A stretch of 58,376 nt of DNA, taken from NCBI GenBank assembly GCA_017394885.1, contig JAFPWO010000026.1, forward strand, positions 1 to 58,376. Reading direction: 5' to 3'. The translations under genes and the position numbers were made by a program. This DNA comes from Lachnospiraceae bacterium. Its GTDB lineage: Bacteria; Bacillota; Clostridia; Lachnospirales; Lachnospiraceae. The notes under the pieces are model-generated. The model was not told where the DNA came from. It searched no databases and saw nothing but the letters and a program-made list of their open reading frames with translations. Shown here in pieces: positions 31,713-40,312 of this stretch (its first letter is position 1; every line of letters begins with the position of its first letter).

Positions 31713-33464
31713 ATGATTCGAAAGATATTCCGGCAGATGCTGGTGACGCAGATTCTATCCGGTATGACGGTCATGCTCTGCATGCTGGTCGACAGCATCA
31801 TGATCGGCCGTTTTTTAGGCGTGGATTCCATGACTGCCTACGGGCTGGTCAATCCGATCCTCCTTGTGTTTGCCGCTTTCGGGACCATGCTTTCCGCCGG
31901 CATCCAGGTCATGTGCGGAAAGACCATGGGCGCGGGCGACAAGGAGGGGACCAATGCGTGTTTTTCCGCCGCTGCGCTGCTGGCGCTGACGGTCGCTGTG
32001 ACGGGCACAGCGCTGATCCTCCTCTTTCTGACCCCGGTCTGCACGCTTTTAGGCGCCGGCCGGCCCGGCCCGGACAACGCGGTCTTTTCCCTGACCCGGG
32101 ATTATCTTCTGGGCTTTATCTTAGGCGCGCCGGCATTCATCACCGCCCAGATCATGGTGCCTTTCCTGCAGATCTCCGGCCGCCGCCTCCGCCTTGTTCT
32201 GGCGGTGGTGCTGATGACCGTCAGCGATATCATCTTTGATCTTCTCAATGTATTCGTTATCCGCGGCGGGACGCTGGGCATGGGCCTTGCCTCCAGCCTC
32301 AGCTATTACCTCGCGCTGGCGGTGGCTCTTCCTTACTTCTTCCGGAAGGACTGCTTCTTCCGGCTGAAGCTGAAAGCCGTGACGGGAAAGGTGTGCGCCG
32401 CGCTGGTCAAATACGGCGTGCCGACCGTGATCAATGCATTAGCCATGGTGGTGCTGGTCTTCACGCTTAACAAGGTCCTTCTGTCTGTGGACGGGAACCG
32501 CGCGGTCGCGTCCTATTCGGTGATCTCTACCGTAGGGAACATCTGTTACTGCTTCGGCTCCGGGGTAGCGTCGGTGGCACTGATGCTGGCGTCCATTTTC
32601 TACAGCGAAGAAGACCGGACTGCCATCCATACGCTGGTCAGGACCATGAGTTATTTCGCCATCGCGCTGGACAGTGTCGTGACCGTGGTCGTGCTGCTCC
32701 TCGCGCCTGCGCTGGTGAGCCTGTTCCTTAAGGACCTTTCGGCGAAAACCATGACGGTACGGGGCCTGCGGCTGTTCGCTTTTTCGCTGCTGCCCAGTTC
32801 GCTGAACACCAGCTTCAAAAATTACTATCAGGGCGTGAACCGGACGCAGTTTACCGAGATCATCTCCGTGCTGCAGAATATGTTCTTCCCCGGGCTGGCG
32901 GCGCTTTTGCTCAGCCGGTTTTTCGGGACCGACGGCGTGTGGCTCTGCTTTTTCTGCGGCGAAGCGCTGACATTCCTGGTCATCTGCGCCGTAGTCTGGA
33001 GGAAAAATGAAAAGGCTTCCCTCTCGGCGGAGGCCTTCGCGCTGCTGCCCCGGGATTTCGGGGTGCAGACCGATGATATCCTGGAAATGACCGTCCGCTC
33101 CACGGAGGAGGTTTCCGAAGCCTCCAAGAAGGCGGCCGCCTTCTGCAGGGCACACGGGGAAAGTGACCGGAACAGCACATTCGTCTCCCTGTGCGTGGAG
33201 GAGATGGTCAACAATATCGTGACGCACGGCTTCCGGGAAGACCGGAAAGACCAGAACGTAGATATCCGCATCCTGTTCAAGGGCGACGAGAAGATCATCC
33301 GCATCCGGGACAACTGCGTGAACTTCGATCCGGTCGAATATATGAAGCTGCATGAAGCGGACGACCCCGTCGCCCACATCGGCATCCGCATGGTCATGAA
33401 GATGGTCAAGAGCGCGAATTACGTCAACTCTCTGGGACTGAACAACCTGACGCTGGTCCTGTGA
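31713..33464 (+). CDS. MATE transporter fused to a SpoIIAB/RsbW-like ATPase domain (copy 1)
   Basis: A 583-residue fusion. Residues about 1-430 are a 12-helix MATE-family antiporter (MLCMLVDSIMIGRFLGVDSM, FGTMLSAGIQVMCGKTMGAG, QGVNRTQFTE). After a linker, residues about 455-583 are a GHKL ATPase of the anti-sigma kinase type: the N-box EMVNNIVTHGF fits ExxxNxxxHG(Y/F), the G1 box is IRDNCVNFDP, and the end SLGLNNLTLVL matches the 'G.N.l.l' box. The kinase part would phosphorylate a STAS-type partner or couple ATP sensing to export; neither is proven. AGGAG lies before the ATG. The gene converges on the SpoIIE-type phosphatase. A second copy lies at 37585-39402. Confidence 0.9.
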   Translation: MIRKIFRQMLVTQILSGMTVMLCMLVDSIMIGRFLGVDSMTAYGLVNPILLVFAAFGTMLSAGIQVMCGKTMGAGDKEGTNACFSAAALLALTVAVTGTALILLFLTPVCTLLGAGRPGPDNAVFSLTRDYLLGFILGAPAFITAQIMVPFLQISGRRLRLVLAVVLMTVSDIIFDLLNVFVIRGGTLGMGLASSLSYYLALAVALPYFFRKDCFFRLKLKAVTGKVCAALVKYGVPTVINALAMVVLVFTLNKVLLSVDGNRAVASYSVISTVGNICYCFGSGVASVALMLASIFYSEEDRTAIHTLVRTMSYFAIALDSVVTVVVLLLAPALVSLFLKDLSAKTMTVRGLRLFAFSLLPSSLNTSFKNYYQGVNRTQFTEIISVLQNMFFPGLAALLLSRFFGTDGVWLCFFCGEALTFLVICAVVWRKNEKASLSAEAFALLPRDFGVQTDDILEMTVRSTEEVSEASKKAAAFCRAHGESDRNSTFVSLCVEEMVNNIVTHGFREDRKDQNVDIRILFKGDEKIIRIRDNCVNFDPVEYMKLHEADDPVAHIGIRMVMKMVKSANYVNSLGLNNLTLVL

Positions 33465-33485
33465 GAATGTCATTAACCGATATTA

Positions 33486-33520
33486 AAAGCCCCCGGAAAC
33501 CGTGTGTTTCCGGGGGCTTT
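33486..33520. terminator. Bidirectional terminator between the MATE-ATPase and phosphatase genes
   Basis: AAAGCCCCCGGAAAC (33486-33500) pairs perfectly with GTTTCCGGGGGCTTT (33506-33520) around CGTGT, with T-rich tails on both sides. Confidence 0.92.
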
Positions 33521-33539
33521 CCTTTCATACCCTGTCCGC

Positions 33540-35741
33540 TCAGTGTTCGCCGGGCTTCGGCGTATTGCCGGTGACTTTCAGATCGTACACGCCGCTGCCC
33601 TTATATTCCACGCACATCATCGTCAGGTCGTCGAACTGCTCGGCGTCCTGTACAAAATCTTCCAGTGCGCCGCGCATCTGCCGCAGGATCTCCTCGGGAT
33701 CGGCGCCGGCGTCCCGGTTTAAGACCTCGAGCATGCGGTCAAGGCCGAACATGCTGCCGGAAGCGTCATTCTTCATGGCTTCCGGAAGGCCGTCGGTGTA
33801 CAGGAAAAGCTTGGCGCCCGGGTCCATCTGCAGCCGGTATTCCGTATAGGACAGGCCGCCCATACCGCCGAGTACGAAACCGTGCTGGTCTTTCAGGATC
33901 TCAAACAAGCCATCCGGCTTCCGGAAGACAGGGTATTCATGGCCCGCATTGGCCGCGGTCAGTTTTCCGGTGGACAGCTCCAGCACGCCCACCCAGACCG
34001 TCACGAACATGTCCTCGTTGTTGTTGGAGCAGATGGCGTCGTTGGTCTTGGCCAGGATCTCCGCCGGAGACTGGCCGAGCATCGCGCAGCTTTGCAGAAT
34101 GATCTTGGAGGCCATCATGAAGAGCGCTGCCGGAACGCCTTTGCCGGAAACGTCCGCGATCACCATGCACAGATGATCCTCGTCGATCAGGAAGAAATCG
34201 TAAAAGTCTCCGCCGACCTCCCGCGCGGGATCCATGGACGCGTAAATGTCAAAGTCGGACCGGTTCGGGAATGGCGGAAAGCTGGTCGGCAGCATCGAAG
34301 TCTGGATGCGGGTGGCCACGGACAGCTCGGTGCTGATTCGCTCTCTTTCTGCCGTAATAGTCTCAATATCCTGTATATATTCCTTCATCCGGTGCGTCAG
34401 CGAGCCGAAGGATTCGGCCAGCAGCTGCGTCTCATCCCCGGTATTCAGGTCCCATTCGAAGTCCAGATCGTCGCCCTGCATCGCGCTGACCTTTTCGGTC
34501 AGCTGCCGGATCGGCTGTACGATCTGGCGGGAAAGCGCCACGGAGACCGCCAGCGCGATGATGACCGCGGCGCCGAACAGCCCCAGCATCAGAAAGACTG
34601 CCTGCCGGATATGGCTCGTCGCCGCCTGGAAAGCCTGATTGGTCGTCTGATCGACGCTTGACAGCAGCTGGCCCGTCGGCGCTTCCACGGCTTCCTGCGT
34701 GATCAGCACCAGCATGGACCAGCCGACGGTCTTCATCGGGGCATAGGCCACATAGTTCGAGACGCCGTCCACATAAAGCTGCGCCACGTCTGTCCGGCCG
34801 TCCGCGGCTTTTTCTGCGATATCGGCCAGGGCCGCATCCTCGGACAGGCGAAGATCCGGGGCGTTCGCGACGGCGGCCAGTGTTCCCTCTCCGAAGGTGG
34901 AAAACAGCACCTGGCCGTTCTGGTTGATAATGCAGGCATTCCCGCTTTCGCCGAGATTGACGCTCTGGACCAGCTTTTCCATATCGTCCAGATACATTCC
35001 GGCTCCGGCGACGCCCATAAACTGCCCGTTCGCAAAGACCGGTACCCCGCACATGATGGCGAGGCGAGGCGTGTGGGCGTCCATGGTGGCGGGCGTAAAG
35101 AACGGCGCGCCGGTCGAAGCCGCGCCTTCATACCAGGGACGTTCCTTGGCTTCGAGCGGCATGAGATCGCCGGCCTCGTCGAATTTCTTCGCGGCAATAT
35201 AGTCGGCCTGCACCATGAAGCCGGATTCGGTCGCCACGTAGATGGAAGCCATGTTTTCCTGGCTCTCATTGACGGCCATCAGAACGTCCTGTACGTTGCC
35301 GATCAGGGCAAGCTCTTTTTTGATGGCGGGATCATCGGGATCCGTGTGGGCGGAGTAAAGGACCTGGATGCTCAGCGTGCCGTCGTTCTTCGCGTCGGGC
35401 AGCGGTACCGTCCGCTCGGAATAAAGCTCCGGTTCGCTGTAGATCTGTTCGGCAACGGACGCCACGACGCACACGCCCCGCTTGAAATCGGAAAAGAGCT
35501 CGTCCGCGATCTCTGCTTTCTCCCCGGCAAGGGTCAGCAGATGGTTCTTGGTCTGCTCCGCCATGTAGGCCGAGGATTTTCCGCCGATGGTCCCGCGCAG
35601 CTCACTGTTGGATGAAGACAGCGTTTTCGTGACGTTTCTGAGCGTAAGCGCAAAGATGGTGCCTGCGATCAGAAGCAGGGCGATCACGAGCACGATCATC
35701 GCGCTGAGTATCTTTTTTCTGAGAGATTCGTTCTTTGCCAT
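33540..35741 (-). CDS. Membrane sensor phosphatase: Cache, HAMP and SpoIIE (PP2C) domains
   Basis: A 733-residue protein. A transmembrane helix (about 11-33) is followed by an extracellular dCache-like sensor (about 35-370, with ERPWYEGAASTGAPFFTPAT and GVPVFANGQFMGVAGAGMYL), a second helix (about 375-400), a HAMP linker (RQIVQPIRQLTEKVSAMQGD), a coiled segment and a SpoIIE/PP2C serine phosphatase domain. The Mn/Mg-binding aspartates are in VGGDFYDF, IADVSGKGVPAALFM and the final FDDLTMM. It should dephosphorylate a Ser/Thr-phosphorylated STAS protein when an external small ligand is bound. No STAS gene is in the window. The neighbouring MATE proteins carry the opposing kinase-type domain. 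Confidence 0.93.
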   Translation of the reverse strand: MAKNESLRKKILSAMIVLVIALLLIAGTIFALTLRNVTKTLSSSNSELRGTIGGKSSAYMAEQTKNHLLTLAGEKAEIADELFSDFKRGVCVVASVAEQIYSEPELYSERTVPLPDAKNDGTLSIQVLYSAHTDPDDPAIKKELALIGNVQDVLMAVNESQENMASIYVATESGFMVQADYIAAKKFDEAGDLMPLEAKERPWYEGAASTGAPFFTPATMDAHTPRLAIMCGVPVFANGQFMGVAGAGMYLDDMEKLVQSVNLGESGNACIINQNGQVLFSTFGEGTLAAVANAPDLRLSEDAALADIAEKAADGRTDVAQLYVDGVSNYVAYAPMKTVGWSMLVLITQEAVEAPTGQLLSSVDQTTNQAFQAATSHIRQAVFLMLGLFGAAVIIALAVSVALSRQIVQPIRQLTEKVSAMQGDDLDFEWDLNTGDETQLLAESFGSLTHRMKEYIQDIETITAERERISTELSVATRIQTSMLPTSFPPFPNRSDFDIYASMDPAREVGGDFYDFFLIDEDHLCMVIADVSGKGVPAALFMMASKIILQSCAMLGQSPAEILAKTNDAICSNNNEDMFVTVWVGVLELSTGKLTAANAGHEYPVFRKPDGLFEILKDQHGFVLGGMGGLSYTEYRLQMDPGAKLFLYTDGLPEAMKNDASGSMFGLDRMLEVLNRDAGADPEEILRQMRGALEDFVQDAEQFDDLTMMCVEYKGSGVYDLKVTGNTPKPGEH

Positions 35742-35839
35742 AAATGCCTATCCTCCCGGCGGACTGTGGGGCTGCCGAAACAGCGGAGGTCCGGACCGCA
35801 GATCCCGCGGACAGATCCCCGTACTGATCAGATACCAGT

Positions 35840-35868
35840 AGATTACATGATTCCGCCTGTTTTTTCAA
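35840..35868 (-). promoter_or_regulatory. Promoter of the sensor phosphatase gene
   Basis: On the minus strand TTGAAA (35863-35868) and TAATCT (35840-35845) with 17 bases between. A TATGAT at 35893-35898 on the plus strand, with a poor TTCGAA -35, is the best candidate for the divergent sigma gene. Confidence 0.55.
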
Positions 35869-35997
35869 TTCGAAAAAACGGCGGTCTTATGGTATGATAC
35901 AAAAAAGATAGGCGCCGCCGATATTTATGTGACGGAGCGGCTGCTTTTCCTGTCTGCAGAAATGAAAGGCCTTATCACCGGGAGAAAGGGGCGAAGC

Positions 35998-36558
35998 ATG
36001 GAAGATGAGCGGATCGTGGAACTTTACTGGGCGCGCTCTGAAAAAGCCATATCCGAAACCGCCGATAAATATGGGCGGTATTGCTATTCGATCGCCTATA
36101 ATATTCTGCACAGCAGGGAAGACAGCGAAGAATGCGTCAACGATACGTATCTGAAAGCCTGGAACGCCATGCCGGAGGAACGGCCGCGCAGGCTGGCGGC
36201 TTTTCTGGGGCGGATCACCCGCAACCTTTCGCTGAACAGGCTGGAAAAATATGAGGCGAAAAAGCGCGGGGCGGGGCAGGTCCCGCTGGCGTTGGAGGAA
36301 CTGCAGGAATGTGTCCCGTCTGCGGATAACACCGAGCAGATCGTCGACGATATGGCGCTGGCGGATCTTCTGAACCGTTTTCTCGCGTCGTCAGGCGCGG
36401 AGAAGCGAAAGATCTTCATGCGCCGCTACTGGTATCTGAGTTCCGTCGCGGAAATTGCAAAAGCGTATGGGATCTCGGAGAGCAAAGTGAAAATGTCCCT
36501 GCTTCGTTCCCGGGAGGAACTGAAGCGGTATCTGGAGAAGGAAGGTGTTGCGCTGTGA
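35998..36558 (+). CDS. Sigma-70 family (ECF-like) RNA polymerase sigma factor
   Basis: A 186-residue protein: region 2 at about residues 20-85 (KYGRYCYSIAYNILHSREDS, then DTYLKAWNAMPEE with RPRRLAAFLGRITRNLSLNR) and region 4 at about 125-180 (EKRKIFMRRYWYLSSVAEIA, SESKVKMSLLRSREELKRYL). This pattern is common in Clostridia for sigma/anti-sigma pairs of unknown regulon. The ATG at 35998 is chosen because GGGAGAAAGGGG precedes it. The stop overlaps the next gene's GTG start (GTGA). It lies between the phosphatase and the second MATE-ATPase fusion. Confidence 0.9.
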   Translation: MEDERIVELYWARSEKAISETADKYGRYCYSIAYNILHSREDSEECVNDTYLKAWNAMPEERPRRLAAFLGRITRNLSLNRLEKYEAKKRGAGQVPLALEELQECVPSADNTEQIVDDMALADLLNRFLASSGAEKRKIFMRRYWYLSSVAEIAKAYGISESKVKMSLLRSREELKRYLEKEGVAL

Positions 36559-37337
36559 AAGAAAAACGTATTCTGGATGCGCTCAGCCAGGCAGACGAAC
36601 AGTATATTGAGGAAGCGGCGCCGGGCGGGCAGAAGCCGGAAAAGCGCAGCTGGATAAAATGGGGCGCGCTGGCCGCCTGCCTGGTGCTTCTGTCAGCGAT
36701 AGGGATGCCTTATCTTTCAAAACTCCGCGGCAAAGCGGAGCCGCCGGAACAAAGCGATCCGGGGACTGAACAGCCCGTGACCGAACAGCCGGCGGAGCCG
36801 TCCGGGACCGGGCAGCAGAGCCATGATCTGGCAGATTTCTTCAGAGAATACGGCCTCAGCGCAAAGGCGGCGGAAAACCTGCCTGTAACAGGCGGCGAGA
36901 CACCGTTCACGCCCCGGAAAGAAGCGGTCCGATTTTTACGCAACGCCGTGATACTGGACTGTACCATTGATCAGCTTACCCGGATAACGATCCAGGAGCC
37001 GAGGAGCGGCGATATCTGGTGCATTACAGCCATGAAACTCTCCCTGAACGCTGTGATCCGCGGGGATACGGAGGAAAAACAGTTTTCCGTCGTCAATGCA
37101 GCCAGGACGAATTCACGGACGGAGTTCCTCACGTATCCGGGCCTGGAGGACTGTAAGGAGCAGCTGCGCGCGGCATTTGTCCTGAAGAAGATCGGGGACG
37201 ATGACGTCTGGACGATCGGAGACGCCAGAATTCCCGTAAAAAACCTCGGAGATTATTACGGGGTCTGCTGTATGGGGTTTGACGGGGAGAGCCTCCATTA
37301 TCTGAACTACGATATACCGCTCTCGGAGCTGGAGTGA
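36555..37337 (+). CDS. Anti-sigma-like single-pass membrane protein
   Basis: A 260-residue protein of no recognised family. A short cytoplasmic N-terminus (KRILDALSQADEQYIEEAAP) resembles those of proteins coupled to this sigma type. One transmembrane helix follows at about 34-50 (WGALAACLVLLSAIGMPYL), then a Pro/Glu/Thr-rich linker (about 60-95) and an outer domain of about 165 residues. The GTG start overlaps the sigma stop, so it is translationally coupled. The inferred role is to sequester the sigma factor until an envelope signal arrives. There is no zinc-finger HxxxCxxC motif. Confidence 0.75.
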   Translation: MKEKRILDALSQADEQYIEEAAPGGQKPEKRSWIKWGALAACLVLLSAIGMPYLSKLRGKAEPPEQSDPGTEQPVTEQPAEPSGTGQQSHDLADFFREYGLSAKAAENLPVTGGETPFTPRKEAVRFLRNAVILDCTIDQLTRITIQEPRSGDIWCITAMKLSLNAVIRGDTEEKQFSVVNAARTNSRTEFLTYPGLEDCKEQLRAAFVLKKIGDDDVWTIGDARIPVKNLGDYYGVCCMGFDGESLHYLNYDIPLSELE

Positions 37338-37359
37338 AATACAGGAGCGGGGAAAGATA

Positions 37360-37462
37360 TGTCATCCTGAACGAGCAGCGCGAGCCGAAGGATCCCATTA
37401 CTTTTTAAAAACCATGGGATTCTTCGGCGCAGGCTCCTTCGGAGCCTTTGCTCAGAATGACA
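37360..37462. repeat. REP-like imperfect palindrome
   Basis: TGTCATCCTGA ... CCGAAGGATCCCAT on the left mirrors ATGGGATTCTTCGG ... CTCAGAATGACAG on the right, forming a long imperfect hairpin of about 100 bases. Extragenic palindromes with 'TCATCCTGAGCGAAGCGAAGG'-like cores recur in many bacterial genomes. This one is a single copy in the window, right after the anti-sigma-like gene. Confidence 0.7.
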
Positions 37463-37463
37463 G

Positions 37464-37493
37464 AAAGAGGCGTTTTTCACGCCTCTTTTTTTA
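37464..37493 (+). terminator. Terminator after the sigma/anti-sigma pair
   Basis: AGAGGCG (37466-37472) pairs with CGCCTCT (37480-37486), followed by TTTTTTTATT. Confidence 0.88.
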
Positions 37494-37498
37494 TTACT

Positions 37499-37544
37499 GT
37501 TATCTGCCGTGAGATAACAATCCGGCCTCGATCTGTGCTATAAT
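37499..37544 (+). promoter_or_regulatory. Promoter region of the second MATE-ATPase gene with a dyad
   Basis: TATAAT at 37539-37544 is 40 bases before the ATG. No good -35 is visible. In its place region lies an inverted repeat, GTTATCT (37499-37505) and AGATAAC (37512-37518), which could be an activator or repressor site. Confidence 0.5.
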
Positions 37545-37584
37545 GCTGTCAGGAATAGAACGCATCGAATGTGAGGAGAAGAGG

Positions 37585-39402
37585 ATGCAGGGATTAAACG
37601 ATTCCGGAAAGGGAGAAAAGGGGGCCGGCGGTTCCGAACGGCTTTTGTCGAACCGTGCCCTCCAGACAGGCGTTTTCTTCCGCCTGCTGCCCTATCAGAT
37701 CATGCTGATCGTCATCAGCGCAGTCAACGGCATCGTTGACAGCCTTTACGCCAGCAACGCCATCGGGAAGGAAGCGATGAGTGCGATCGGGCTTTACGGG
37801 CCGTTAAATCATTTCTTCTACGCGGCAAGCTTCATCCTGGTGAGCGGCTCGCAGATGCTCTACGGCAGATATCTGGCCAAGGACCGGGAACGCATCCGGA
37901 GCGTGTTTTCGGTGACGCTGCTCGTTTCCGTCCTCCTGTCTGCTTTCACGGTGCTGGTGTTGATCCTCGGTGCGTCGCTGGGCTGGACACGCGTGTTTGT
38001 CTCGGAAGAAACGGTCCTGAAATCGCTGAATGATTATATTTTCGGACAGGCGGTTGGGATCCCCGCGCTGCTGCTGGGCCAGCAGCTGTTCGCCTTCCTC
38101 TCCCTGGAGAATCAGACGAAACGCACCCTGGCCGCCAGCATCGCGTGCTTTGTGATCAACGCGGTCTTCAATCATCTGTTCGTGGTCGTGCTGCATATGG
38201 GGATCTTCGGGCTCGGCCTGTCCTCCTCGCTGTCTCTGTGGGTCTTCCTCGGCATTCAGGCGTATTACTACCTGGCCGGAAGATCGGAATGGAAGTTCTC
38301 CCTGGAAGCCTGCCGCTGGTCAGATGCGGGACAGATCGTCAAGCTCGGCTATCCGGGCGCCCTTTCCCGCTTCGTGGAGGCGTTCCGATGCATCATCATT
38401 AACTTCCTGATCCTGAAATATGTGGGCAGCGTCGGGCTGTCTTCCTTCGCGGCGTCCAATTCCCTGCTGGCGATCATATGGGCTTATCCCTTCGGCGTCA
38501 TGGCCGTCGAGCGCATCCTCCTGTCGATCAGCGTCGGGGAGGAGGACCGCAGGTCGGTCGCAGATATCATGCATGTGGTCGTTACCTGGTGCATGGCGAT
38601 CATGTTCGTCATCGTAGCCGTGCTGGTCCTTGCGGCCGAGCCGCTCACCTGTCTGTTCTACCGCGATGCGGCCGATCCGGTCTATCATATGACGGTCATG
38701 GGCTTCCGGCTGCTGCCGCTGTGCATGCCGCTGTCCCTGATCTCCCTGGCTTACGCGTGCTATGCGCAGGTCGCCGAGAAACGAAAAGTTTCGGTCATCC
38801 TTCCCATCGTGGACGGCGCGCTCGGCGTTGTCCTGTGCAGCCTGGTGCTGATCCCCGTCATGGGCATGAACGGCCTGTATCTTTCCAATATTTTAAACGG
38901 CGTGATCTGCGCCGGCGTGATACTGGCCAGCGTATGGCTGATCTTGAAGCGCCCTCCGGCAACGCCCACGGATCTGCTCGTCTTTTCGGAAGACTTCGGC
39001 GTTGCCGAAGATAAGCGGCTTGATCTTTCGATCAACACCGTTGAGGACGCCGTAGAGGTCTCCCGGCAGGTCATCGATTTCTGCTCGGCCAGAGGGATCG
39101 ACCGGCGCAGGGCGTATTACGCCGGCCTGTGCATGGAGGAGATGGCCGGCAACGTCGTCCTGCACGGGTTTACCAAAGATAAGAGAAAGCACTCGCTGGA
39201 TATCCGTGTCTCCCTCAGCGGGGACGACGTCATCCTGCGCCTGCGGGATAACTGCATCGCCTTTAACCCGGCCGAACGCGCCGGATCCCGGGAAGCCGAA
39301 GACGGGATCAAGGATATCGGCATCCGCCTGGCCTACAGCATTGCCAAGGAGTTTCAGTATCAGAATCTGCTGGGGCTGAACGTGCTGATCATGCGTATAT
39401 AA
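37585..39402 (+). CDS. MATE transporter fused to a SpoIIAB/RsbW-like ATPase domain (copy 2)
   Basis: A 605-residue paralogue of the gene at 31713. A charged 25-residue cytoplasmic start (GLNDSGKGEKGAGGSERLLS) precedes the MATE domain (IMLIVISAVNGIVDSLYASN, QMLYGRYLAKDRERIRSV). Residues about 475-605 form the ATPase domain: EDAVEVSRQVIDFCSARGI, N-box EEMAGNVVLHGF, G1 LRDNCIAFNP and the end LLGLNVLIMRI. The two copies differ throughout, so they are old duplicates with probably different substrates. The ATG at 37585 follows GAGGAGAAGAGG; a longer upstream frame has no site. Downstream is a nitrilase-family gene 70 bases away. Confidence 0.9.
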   Translation: MQGLNDSGKGEKGAGGSERLLSNRALQTGVFFRLLPYQIMLIVISAVNGIVDSLYASNAIGKEAMSAIGLYGPLNHFFYAASFILVSGSQMLYGRYLAKDRERIRSVFSVTLLVSVLLSAFTVLVLILGASLGWTRVFVSEETVLKSLNDYIFGQAVGIPALLLGQQLFAFLSLENQTKRTLAASIACFVINAVFNHLFVVVLHMGIFGLGLSSSLSLWVFLGIQAYYYLAGRSEWKFSLEACRWSDAGQIVKLGYPGALSRFVEAFRCIIINFLILKYVGSVGLSSFAASNSLLAIIWAYPFGVMAVERILLSISVGEEDRRSVADIMHVVVTWCMAIMFVIVAVLVLAAEPLTCLFYRDAADPVYHMTVMGFRLLPLCMPLSLISLAYACYAQVAEKRKVSVILPIVDGALGVVLCSLVLIPVMGMNGLYLSNILNGVICAGVILASVWLILKRPPATPTDLLVFSEDFGVAEDKRLDLSINTVEDAVEVSRQVIDFCSARGIDRRRAYYAGLCMEEMAGNVVLHGFTKDKRKHSLDIRVSLSGDDVILRLRDNCIAFNPAERAGSREAEDGIKDIGIRLAYSIAKEFQYQNLLGLNVLIMRI

Positions 39403-39472
39403 GGCCCGGAACGGTTTCAGAAAGACCCGCGGCCGAAACAGAAAGAAAAGAAAGGAAGAAGACAGATCCGCC

Positions 39473-40312
39473 ATGATCCTCAGAATTGCGCTGCTGCAGC
39501 TGCTTCCGGGCAGGGACCTGGACGAGCAGATGGAAAAAGGAAGGGCTTCGTGCGTCAAAGCGAAAGAGATGGGCGCTGATATCGCGCTTTTCCCGGAGAT
39601 GTGGAGTGACGGATACGCCCTGCCGCAGGACGCCTCCCGGCTGGAGGCGCTGGCGATCGGCGCTGACAGCGATTTCGTCCGCGCGTTCGGGAAGCTGGCC
39701 GGCGAGCTTCAGATGGCCATCGGTATTACATTCCTGGAAAAACACGAGCCGAAGCCGCGCAATTCCCTGATCCTGTTTGACAGGAACGGGGCGGCGCGCC
39801 TGCATTACGCAAAAGTCCATATCTGCGCGTTTGACGATGAAAAGGTGCTCTCACCCGGGGACGGTTTTTCGGTAACGGAACTGGATGTGGGCCGGGGCAC
39901 GGTCGCAGTGGGTGCGATGATCTGCTTCGACCGGGAGTTCCCGGAAAGCGCGCGGATCCTGATGCTGAAAGGCGCCGAAGTCATCCTGGCGCCGAACGCC
40001 TGTCCGATGGAGATCAACCGCCTGTCGGCGCTTCGGACGAGAGCCTATGAAAACATGCTGGCCGTCGCCACCTGCAATTATCCGGCGGGGCAGCCGGACT
40101 GCAACGGACACTCGACGGTCTTTGACGGCATCGCGTGGCTTTCGGACGAGCCGGGCGTGCGGGATATGTGCATCCTGGAAGCGCCGGAAGAAGAGGACAT
40201 TTATCTGGCGGAGCTTGACCTGGACCGGCTGCGGGAGTATCGGGCCTGCGAAGTGATGGGCGGGAAATACCGCCGCCCGGAGACGTACGGCCTGCTGACC
40301 GAAGAAGTATGA
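39473..40312 (+). CDS. Carbon-nitrogen hydrolase (nitrilase superfamily)
   Basis: A 279-residue cytoplasmic amidase or N-carbamoylase-like enzyme. The Glu-Lys-Cys triad is visible: Glu in ALFPEMWSDGY, Lys in HYAKVHICAF and Cys in GAMICFDREFPES. Length and the GRGTVAVGAMICFDREFPES core fit the omega-amidase / N-carbamoylputrescine amidase range, but substrate cannot be assigned. AGGAAGAAG precedes the ATG. Its stop overlaps the radical SAM start by four bases (ATGA), forming an operon, possibly with the MATE-ATPase upstream. Confidence 0.92.
   Translation: MILRIALLQLLPGRDLDEQMEKGRASCVKAKEMGADIALFPEMWSDGYALPQDASRLEALAIGADSDFVRAFGKLAGELQMAIGITFLEKHEPKPRNSLILFDRNGAARLHYAKVHICAFDDEKVLSPGDGFSVTELDVGRGTVAVGAMICFDREFPESARILMLKGAEVILAPNACPMEINRLSALRTRAYENMLAVATCNYPAGQPDCNGHSTVFDGIAWLSDEPGVRDMCILEAPEEEDIYLAELDLDRLREYRACEVMGGKYRRPETYGLLTEEV

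Noticed and set aside
37360..37462. CRISPR array or phage attachment site
   Set aside because: It is one imperfect palindrome with no regularly spaced copies, spacers, integrase or tRNA nearby.
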